This document shows, piece by piece, positions 32,180 to 38,250 of a stretch of DNA of 38,250 nt. Each line of letters starts with the position of its first letter. Position 1 is the first letter of the stretch. The translations under genes and the position numbers were made by a program. The stretch is taken from positions 1-38,250 of the forward strand of contig CAMATH010000081.1 in the NCBI GenBank assembly GCA_945860955.1, written 5' to 3'. The stretch comes from Planctomicrobium piriforme (GTDB taxonomy: Bacteria > Planctomycetota > Planctomycetia > Planctomycetales > Planctomycetaceae). The notes beneath the pieces are model-generated. The model was not told the DNA's origin, made no database searches, and saw only the letters and a list, made by a program, of their open reading frames with translations.

Positions 32180-34222
32180 TTAGTTTTCCGAACAGGTCGG
32201 CTCGTTCTGGTACACGGTCTGGTACCGGGTGTAAAACTCAACGTCGGCCGCGCCGTGCTCTGGCGGACCGATCCCCGACTCCTTCCAACCGCCGAACGGC
32301 GCATCCCCCGCCGCCCCCGCGGTCGACATATTGATCCGCAGGATCCCCGCCCGAGCGTCGGCGAGAAACTGCCGCTGAGTCTCGCTCGATCGAGAGAACA
32401 GCGCGGCAGCCAGTCCCTGGCGAACGCCGTTGCAGAGTTCGATCGCGTGTCGCCAGTTTTCCGCCGACTGCGCCACGACGACGGGGCCAAACGTTTCCTC
32501 TTGAACAATCTCCGAGTTCGCGGCGGCCCCGCAGATCAGTGTTGGCGGATGGTAGAATCCCGTTCGACGATCGATTCCGTCGCCGCTCGCCGGCGAATGC
32601 TCAGAATAGACTTCGGCCCCTTCGTTCCGCGCGCGTTCGACGGTCGCGCTGATCCGCCGCAATGCCGAGCCGGTAACAACCGGCCCGACGACGGTTGTTT
32701 CGTCGAGCGGATCGCCCCACGCCAGCCCCCGCATCTCCGACCGCAGCGCCTCGACGAATTCGGCCCGCACCGACTGCTCGACGACGACGCGGCGGCTCGC
32801 CGTGCAGCGTTGCCCCGCCGAGCCAAATCCCCCCAACGCGATTTGCCGCGCGGCGGCGCCGATGTCGGCGTCCGACCAGACGATCACGGCGTTGTTCCCC
32901 CCGAGTTCGGCCTGCAGCGGAACGCGGTTTCGGGCGCAAACCACCTGCGCCGCATAGCCCGCCGCCGAAGAACCCGTCAGCGACACGCCAGCGACCGCGC
33001 GAGCCTCCATGAGGTACTCCGCGGTGGTGTGATCCCCCATCACGATGTTGACGACTCCGGGAGGAAGGCCGCAGTCGCGCAGCAGCCGAAACACCGAAAG
33101 TGCGATTCCGGCGCCTGGGATCGCCGGCTTCCACACGACGGTGTTCCCATGCCGCAGCGCGGGAATAATTTTGCCAAGCGGAATCGCCAGAGGGTTGTTC
33201 CAAGGGGTGATCAGGGCGACGACGCCCAGCGGACATCGACGACTTCGCCAGCCTGTTCCCTGCAACTGTTCCCCGACCGTTTCGCCCAGGCGCGCGCACG
33301 ATCGCACCAGGTTGAGAGCGAACTCGACCTCGAGCTTCGCGTCGCGAATCGGCTTACCGGTCTCGACTGCGATTCGCAGCGCGAATTCCGGCGATCTGCG
33401 GGCGACTGCGTCGGCGATCGCGCCAAAGAGGTCGAATCGAGTCGCCGCATCGGTCGCTTGCCAACCGCGCAGCGCGCGTTCCGCGGATTGCGCCGCGGCC
33501 GCGACATTCCCCGGGTCGCCAACGGGAGCCCGCCAGAGCGGCTGGTCGATGCGAGAGGGGGAGAAATGTTCGACCAGGGAATTCTCCGGGCCAGCCGCCG
33601 CCTCGTCGTCCGACAACACCACCGGCAGAGTTTCGAGATTCTCCGAGGAGACGGGCAGGCTGACAGCCGCCCGCCCGGCGACGCAACGCCGGATCTCATC
33701 GACATTGGCGAATTTCGCCAGTCGGGCCGCCAGATACATCCGAGTGATGGCACCATGTACGGGGTCGTCGTCGCCGACAGCCTCTTCGCCGATCCAAACC
33801 TTGAACCCCCGCTGGTAAGCGTCGATCGCCGTCGTCCGCACACACGCCCGCAGGTAGACTCCGGTCAGTACAACTGTATCAACGCCGGTGGAACGCAAAC
33901 GCGATTCAAGTGAATTGTCTTCGAACGCGCTGTAGTACTGCTTTTCGACAATCTGTTCGCTGGCAAGGGGGCGCAGCCGATCGGGAGTCGCGTGGCCGAC
34001 GGAACCGGCGACGCACCGGCTGACTCCAGACGACCGCCAATGCGGCATTTGCCGACCCTCGGGGCGAATCGTCGTCCAGACATGGAAAATCGGCAACTGG
34101 GCCTCGCGAAACGTCGACAAGAGCCTCGCGATCGCCCCGCAGAGCGCTTCGCGAGGCGGCTCCAATCGGTTCGCCGACAGATAGTCGTTCTGAACGTCGA
34201 TCACGACGAGCGCCGGGCGCAT
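32180..34222 (-). CDS. Isochorismatase-family hydrolase fused to aldehyde dehydrogenase
   Basis: The ATG at 34222 gives 680 residues and has GAGGGG upstream. Residues 1-185 are a cysteine-hydrolase (isochorismatase/nicotinamidase) fold with the triad D9 (VVIDVQND), K94 (IVEKQYYSAF) and C127 (GVYLRACVRTTA). Residues about 215-680 are an NAD(P)-dependent aldehyde dehydrogenase: ITPWNNPLAIP, E439 in LQAELGGNNA, C473 in GSAGQRCTASRR, and EETFGPVV. Both active sites look intact. The two activities are normally separate proteins. The fusion suggests channelling, for example releasing an amide or ester and oxidising an aldehyde of the same intermediate. The gene starts one base after the dehydrogenase stop codon (TGA-A-ATG), so translation is coupled. 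The open frame continues past 34222 but out of any family. Confidence 0.92.
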   Translation of the reverse strand: MRPALVVIDVQNDYLSANRLEPPREALCGAIARLLSTFREAQLPIFHVWTTIRPEGRQMPHWRSSGVSRCVAGSVGHATPDRLRPLASEQIVEKQYYSAFEDNSLESRLRSTGVDTVVLTGVYLRACVRTTAIDAYQRGFKVWIGEEAVGDDDPVHGAITRMYLAARLAKFANVDEIRRCVAGRAAVSLPVSSENLETLPVVLSDDEAAAGPENSLVEHFSPSRIDQPLWRAPVGDPGNVAAAAQSAERALRGWQATDAATRFDLFGAIADAVARRSPEFALRIAVETGKPIRDAKLEVEFALNLVRSCARLGETVGEQLQGTGWRSRRCPLGVVALITPWNNPLAIPLGKIIPALRHGNTVVWKPAIPGAGIALSVFRLLRDCGLPPGVVNIVMGDHTTAEYLMEARAVAGVSLTGSSAAGYAAQVVCARNRVPLQAELGGNNAVIVWSDADIGAAARQIALGGFGSAGQRCTASRRVVVEQSVRAEFVEALRSEMRGLAWGDPLDETTVVGPVVTGSALRRISATVERARNEGAEVYSEHSPASGDGIDRRTGFYHPPTLICGAAANSEIVQEETFGPVVVAQSAENWRHAIELCNGVRQGLAAALFSRSSETQRQFLADARAGILRINMSTAGAAGDAPFGGWKESGIGPPEHGAADVEFYTRYQTVYQNEPTCSEN

Positions 34223-34223
34223 T

Positions 34224-35288
34224 TCACCCCTCGCCTTCCGAAGAATCGGAAACCGCGGCTGCGACGAGCCGGCCCATCTCCTGTGTGCCGACCAGGCGAC
34301 AGCCCGGTTCACGCAGGTCGTCCGTGCGGACCCCGCTTCGCCACACCGATTCGACCGCACGATGAATGTTCTCAGCCTCCCGCGCCATGCCGAAGCTGTC
34401 GCGCAGCAGCATCGCCAGGGAATGAATCTGCCCGACGGGATTGGCCCGGTCGGTTCCGGCCAGATCGAGCGCCGCGCCATGGTTGGTCTGATAGATCGCT
34501 GCCCCGGACGCCGAAAAGCTGCCGCCGTAGCATAATCCGCGGGAACCAAGCAGCAGGCCGCCGACGTCCGACAGAATGTCGCCGAACAGATTCGACGTCA
34601 CGACGACGTCGAATCGGTGCGGATCCTGAATCATGTGAAACGTCGCGTAGTCAATTTCGAGTTCACGTAGACGAATCGAGTGACTCGCGGCGATCTCGCG
34701 GGCGCAGTCGATCCAAAGCTGACTGATCGTGGGGACGCCATTGGGCTTGACGACAACCGCCAATTCGCCGCGGCGATCGTTCGCCAGTCTCACCGCGACA
34801 TCGACGATCTGACGGATCTGGCGTTCGGTGTATTCGAACCGTTGACTGGCGATGCGTCCGTCACCAGCGGTGCGATGTTCGCCCCAAGCCCCCTGGTAAA
34901 CGCCCCCCATGTTTTCGCGGACCACCATGATGTCGACTCCCGCAGTGTACTCCGGACGAATCCGTCCAGCTCTCAGCGGAACCGACGGGGGAATCAGGGG
35001 ATTCAACTTGCAGTACAATTCGAACCGGCGTCGGGCGTCGTAGACAAACCGGTCGCCCCCCGCCCCCGCGAGAATCGCGCCCCCCTGGGCGAAGATCTCT
35101 TCGCAGAATTGACACGCCTCTTCGCTCAGCGGCCGACCGTATTCGCAAATCGCCTGATTCCCGATGCGCCCCCCCATCCGGACCTCGAATCGGGGGCTGC
35201 TGGAGAGCGACTCAACCGCACGCAGTACCGTCAGCGCCGCCTCGACGACCTCGGGACCGCCCCCTCTCCGGAAAAGACCCCAATGCAT
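34224..35288 (-). CDS. Isocitrate/isopropylmalate dehydrogenase family enzyme, 5' end frameshifted
   Basis: The frame encodes a beta-decarboxylating dehydrogenase: GGPEVVEAALTVL, GVDIMVVRENMGGVYQG (REN motif), VVKPNGVP, VTSNLFGDILSDVGG and the dinucleotide end GAAIYQTNHGAALDLAG. The MHW start at 35288 lacks the family opening (I-G-V-x-x-G-E-G). That opening, ACIGVFSGEG, is present one frame over in 35280-35365, and adding one G to the five-G run at 35264-35260 would join the two. So a one-base loss, real or a sequencing error, is likely. True LeuB makes the leucine precursor, but RENMGGVYQG differs from standard leucine-pathway enzymes, and the setting suggests a dedicated hydroxy-acid dehydrogenase for the NRPS starter. 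First gene of the operon. Confidence 0.8.
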   Translation of the reverse strand: MHWGLFRRGGGPEVVEAALTVLRAVESLSSSPRFEVRMGGRIGNQAICEYGRPLSEEACQFCEEIFAQGGAILAGAGGDRFVYDARRRFELYCKLNPLIPPSVPLRAGRIRPEYTAGVDIMVVRENMGGVYQGAWGEHRTAGDGRIASQRFEYTERQIRQIVDVAVRLANDRRGELAVVVKPNGVPTISQLWIDCAREIAASHSIRLRELEIDYATFHMIQDPHRFDVVVTSNLFGDILSDVGGLLLGSRGLCYGGSFSASGAAIYQTNHGAALDLAGTDRANPVGQIHSLAMLLRDSFGMAREAENIHRAVESVWRSGVRTDDLREPGCRLVGTQEMGRLVAAAVSDSSEGEG

Positions 35289-35365
35289 GCGGTCTCAACC
35301 GCGTCGGACCGGGCGATTAACCGAACCGCCGCATTGCTCGGTCGACCGGCGACGCCCTGGCGCAT
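35260..35365 (-). other. Displaced 5' segment of the isopropylmalate-dehydrogenase-like gene
   Basis: From ATG 35365, behind GGGAG at 35378-35374 (eight-base spacing), the frame encodes MRQGVAGRPSNAAVRL and, later, ETACIGVFSGEG, the expected N-terminal strand and glycine loop of the dehydrogenase. It runs out of frame at a five-G run. It is the natural start of the downstream gene if one G is restored. Confidence 0.65.
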
Positions 35366-35428
35366 GATCTCGTCTCCCACGGCGGTTGGTTGCTCACAAT
35401 GACTTGGCGTAAGTAGAATCATTTTCCG

Positions 35429-35443
35429 ACGGTTGTCAACCGT
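35429..35443. promoter_or_regulatory. Perfect palindrome in the divergent promoter region (candidate operator)
   Basis: ACGGTTG-T-CAACCGT has 7-bp perfect arms. On the minus strand its middle reads TTGACA, which could be the -35 of the biosynthetic operon about 70 bases before its start, so a bound repressor would block it. No regulator gene is in the window. Confidence 0.45.
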
Positions 35444-35552
35444 GTAATGCTGGACTGCGACCTCGACGTACGAAGGGCCGCGAACGGACGCACGAATCCG
35501 CCGCGTCCACCGGGTTTTCGGCGCCGGCAAATTCAGCTTTCCGATTGAGATC

Positions 35553-37478
35553 ATGGCCCGAGACTATCGCGCCGTCCGCCGTTCGACCGATGTTCCCCGC
35601 ACCGCGATCACCCGAAAAGGGTTGAGTGAAACCTGGCGTTTATTCGCCTATTTGCGACCCTATCGCGGGCGGTTTCTGGCCGCATGGATCTGCCTGGTCG
35701 TTTCCAGCCTGGGTGGGTTGGCGATGCCGTATTTCGGCGGTCGACTGATCGATTCCGCCCAGCAGCGATTTCAGGAAGGCGGGTCGGCTTCCGGGGCATC
35801 CAGTCTCGACAAAATCGCGCTCGCTTTGGCGGGAGTCTTGATCTTGCGGGCCGCCTGCACCTATTGCCAGACGGTCTGGGGTGCCGAGGTTGGCGAGCGA
35901 ACCATGGTGGATCTGCGGCGCGACACGTTCGGTCGGCTCATCCAGTTGCCCATAGAGTTCTTTGCCCATCGACGCGTGGGAGAATTGACCAGCCGAGTCG
36001 CCGCCGATCTGTCGCAGATCTAGGGGACGCTGTCGGCTTCCATACCCCAGCTTCTCAACCAATCGGTGACGCCCGCCGGGGGAATCGTCCTGAGTACCAT
36101 GACCTCGGTCAAGCTGACGCTGATCGTCGTCGCGGTGCTGCCGGTGTTTGTGGGACTGGCGGCTGCGTTCGGCTGGCGGCTGCGCGCCTTGTCGCGGGAA
36201 GCGCAGGACTGCATGGCCGACACGAATGTCGTCGTCGAAGAGACTTTGCAGGGAATCGCCACCGTGAAAGCGTTCGCCCGCGAGGATTTCGAGAGGGGAC
36301 GATTTCGCCTGCGGACCGCCTCACTGATCGACAACGTCGTTAAGACCGCGCGGCAGCAGGGGGCGTTCCTGGCGTTCATGAGTCTCTCGGGAACCGGGGT
36401 GCTGGTCGTGGTACTCTGGTACGGTTGCCGGCTCATTGAGGCCGGCGATTTGACGATCGGGCAGATGTCGCAATTCATGTTGTACGCCATGTACGTCGGC
36501 GGCGCCGCGGGACACTTCGCCAGGCTTTACGCCGACCTGCAGCGGATGCTAGGGGCGACCCACCGCGTCCGCGAGCTGCTTGCCGAACGACCAGAATGCG
36601 CCGAACTGATCGAACTCGAGCAATCGGTCGCTGCGCCGTCGATACCACGGATCGCGGGGAGCGTGGAATTCGCGTCGGTCAGCTTTTCGTACCCCGGTCG
36701 GCGAGAGGCAGTCGTACTGCGAGACTTGTCGCTGACAGTCCAATCGGGCGAGCGCGTCGCCCTGGTCGGTCCCAGCGGCGCGGGCAAATCCACCGTGGTG
36801 TCGTTGCTGCTGCAGTTCTACCCACCCGACGCCGGGCGGATTCTGATCGACGGAAAAGACGCTGCGGCTTTTCCACGACGCGCTCTCCGTTCTCAGATCG
36901 CGATCGTACCGCAGGACGTTCTGCTGTTTGGGGGAACGATCGCGGAAAACATCGGCTACGGGAAGTCGGGCGCCACCCCGGCCGAGATCGAAGAGGCGGC
37001 TCGCAAGGCGAACGCCCACGATTTCATCTGCGGTTTTCCCGCAGGTTACGAAACGATCGTTGGCGAACGCGGAACTCAGCTTTCCGGCGGCCAACGGCAG
37101 CGCGTGGCGATCGCCCGGGCCGTGCTGCGTGATCCCGCGATCCTGATCCTCGACGAGGCGACAAGTTCTCTCGATTCCGAAAGCGAGAATCTCGTGCGAC
37201 AAGCGCTCGATTCGCTGATGGAGGGACGCACCTCAATCATCATCGCCCACCGCCTCTCGACCGTTCGCGGTGCCGACCGCATCTATGTGATTCAACAGGG
37301 CGCGGTGGTCGAAGCCGGCACACATGGAGAATTGTTGAGCCGCAGCGGCGGTTTGTACCGAATGCTCGCGGAACTGCAGTTTGGATCCGAAGTCAACGAT
37401 GTCGCAGGCCAACCGGCTCTCGAGCCGGTGAATGGGAACTCGCACACCGCCCCGAGCGGTCCCGGTCATTCGTCGTGA
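35553..37478 (+). pseudogene. ABC exporter (ABCB/MsbA type) interrupted by one amber codon
   Basis: The frame is a fused half-transporter of 641 codons, read through one TAG at codon 157 (36021-36023). Relatives read S-Q-I-Q at this point, so CAG to TAG explains it; the frame continues without shift (GTLSASIPQLLNQSV). The transmembrane domain has about six hydrophobic segments (LFAYLRPYRGRFLAAW, SRVAADLSQ). The ATPase has Walker A GPSGAGKST (about 406), Q-loop VPQDVLLFGG, signature LSGGQRQRVA (about 510), Walker B ILILDEATSS and H-loop IIAHRLSTV, all intact. The separated open frames are 35553-36023 and 36066-37478. It is divergent from the NRPS operon and would be its exporter. It is either inactivated, suppressed, or a sequencing error. 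Confidence 0.88.
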
Positions 37479-37606
37479 CCGCCAACGATTCGCTGTTTCC
37501 GATGGCAGTCCACAAGCGAGGCCGGCCACCGCTGCGCATCGCCGGGCAAAAAAGGGGGACATAGCGCGTTCTTGGCTTGAGACCCCGCGTCGGCTATTCA
37601 GCGAAG

Positions 37607-38044
37607 ATGCCACGGACCGCTCGAGCCGTTGTTGGCGGGATGATCGATCACGCTTTGAATCGCGGGAACCGCCTCGAGACGGTGTTCCACAAGCCGGCGG
37701 ACTTCGACGCCTTTTTGGCGGTGATGAACGACGCCCAGCGTCGGGTTTCTGTCGATCTCTTCGGCGCGACGAGATCATCGTCATTACGGCACGACCGGGC
37801 ATGTGTGGCACGCAAGATTCAAGGCGTTTCCTTTGCAGGACGACGAGCACCTGGCCACCGTGGGGGCTGTCGGTTTTGTGGCGACGACGCTCCGCGGCGT
37901 CGCTCCGGCTGTGGTTCCATCGAAGCGGAACCACAGCCGGCTGTGGCGAACACGCGACCGGATCGTCTAAACCTCGCACAGCCGGAAACGAGACGATTTC
38001 GCGGCTCCATCAAAATGTCTCAACGCGGACCACGCAGGGTATAG
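37607..38044 (+). pseudogene. RAYT remnant, open frame through the deletion and REP unit
   Basis: MPRTARAVVGG, DHALNRGNRLETVFHKP and MNDAQRRVSVDLF are the RAYT N-terminus. VDLFGATRSS marks the deletion that removes the HUH motif at the same point as in element A. The frame stays open for 145 residues by reading through the REP unit, so the chimeric ORF is fortuitous. No catalytic residue remains. Confidence 0.7.
37865..37955 (+). repeat. REP-like hairpin unit, copy 5
   Basis: GCGACGACGCTCCGCGGCGT with CGCTCCGGC, the stem TGTGGTTCC-ATCGAAGC-GGAACCACA and the palindrome CCACAGCCGGCTGTGG, nearly identical to copy 3 at 12669. Confidence 0.75.
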
Positions 38045-38114
38045 CCTGCAAGCGGGCCATTCAATTTTTAGACAGGATGAAAGGGATGAAGAGGATGGAC
38101 AGCAGGGCCAGCGC

Positions 38115-38250
38115 TCACTTTTTCCCTACAACAGTGATAGTTTCGACGAGAAAATCGATGCTCCATGAGCAACTGTTGCGTTTCATTGCGACACTGTCCT
38201 TGCCGGGATGCTGCTTGAGCAGGGACAGGGTAAAGCGATTGAGCCAGGCA
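38115..38250 (-). CDS. ISAs1-like transposase, C-terminal end (runs off the window)
   Basis: The minus strand reads AWLNRFTLSLLKQHPGKDSV, then AMKRNSCSWSIDFLVETI, ending at TGA 38115. This matches the last 40-50 residues of ISAs1-family DDE transposases (R-x-A-L-x-L-L-K then K-R-x-x-x-x-W). The catalytic part lies outside the window, so completeness cannot be judged. Confidence 0.65.
   Translation of the reverse strand, partial: AWLNRFTLSLLKQHPGKDSVAMKRNSCSWSIDFLVETITVVGKK

Larger units (their letters stand above)
37543..38098 (+). mobile_element. RAYT-derived deletion element C
   Basis: The left end GGGCAAAAAAGGGGGACATA, then GCGCGTTCTTGGCTTG, matches elements A and D. After the REP unit it shares GTATAGCCTGCAAGCGGGCC and GACAGGATGAAAGGGATGAA with A and B, then stops matching at 38098. 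The right end with the RAYT C-terminus is absent. The neighbouring ISAs1-like gene may have removed it. Confidence 0.65.

Noticed and set aside
31955-33913. 652-codon plus-strand open frame opposite the ALDH fusion
   Set aside because: Arg/Pro/Gly-rich translation with no motif, antisense to catalytic residues of two enzymes.

Overview
The window looks like a piece of a Planctomycetes-type chromosome. This is inferred from the high GC content, weak Shine-Dalgarno signals, a CheB-CheR-kinase fusion, a CsrA-receiver fusion, a secreted cyclophilin with a long N-terminal region, a sulfatase remnant and a Tat-exported DUF4832-like protein. No marker gene settles the taxonomy.

Layout. 1-5.7 kb is mostly housekeeping: the 3' part of a secreted redoxin-like gene, tRNA-Ser(UGA), an exported cyclophilin, 4-alpha-glucanotransferase (malQ) and an overlapping cytoplasmic TRAFs-binding/trypsin-like protease. 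5.8-7.5 kb is a convergent AIPR-family (abortive-infection) gene. 7.6-13.5 kb is a graveyard of accessory DNA: a broken REP-associated tyrosine transposase (RAYT), a VapBC-like toxin-antitoxin pair killed by point mutations, a tRNA pseudogene without its anticodon, a sulfatase 3' fragment, REP-like hairpin units and several RAYT-derived deletion elements; only a small zinc-ribbon ORF and the DUF4832-like gene look intact. 13.6-20 kb holds a TerC membrane protein, a CsrA/H-box/receiver protein, a 1352-residue CheB-CheR-PAS-histidine kinase-receiver protein and an HPF-like ribosome-associated protein. 20.1-21.35 kb is more RAYT debris.

21.4-35.4 kb is the most striking part: seven tightly spaced minus-strand genes forming an apparent natural-product operon (isopropylmalate-dehydrogenase-like, isochorismatase-aldehyde dehydrogenase fusion, HemW-like radical SAM, Rieske oxygenase, GT-B glycosyltransferase, GT2 glycosyltransferase, and an A-T-C-A-T-TE NRPS). 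An ABC exporter is transcribed divergently, and a perfect 15-bp palindrome lies between them. The NRPS would make a two-unit peptide: an unusual starter without the normal Asp235 anchor, and a second residue whose pocket code (DAFWLGGTFK) is one residue from a known valine code. The other enzymes would supply or tailor the starter, glycosylate the product, and the exporter would remove it. I do not recognise the cluster as a known one. Its exporter carries an in-frame amber codon and the first gene an apparent one-base deletion in a G run, so it is either freshly decaying or affected by base-calling errors.

The second notable system is regulatory: the hybrid kinase lies directly upstream of, and on the same strand as, a protein joining a CsrA RNA-binding domain, a helical segment with a histidine-kinase-like H-box and a complete receiver domain. 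This suggests phosphorelay control of translation. The window ends in a third large RAYT-derived element and the 3' end of an ISAs1-like transposase.
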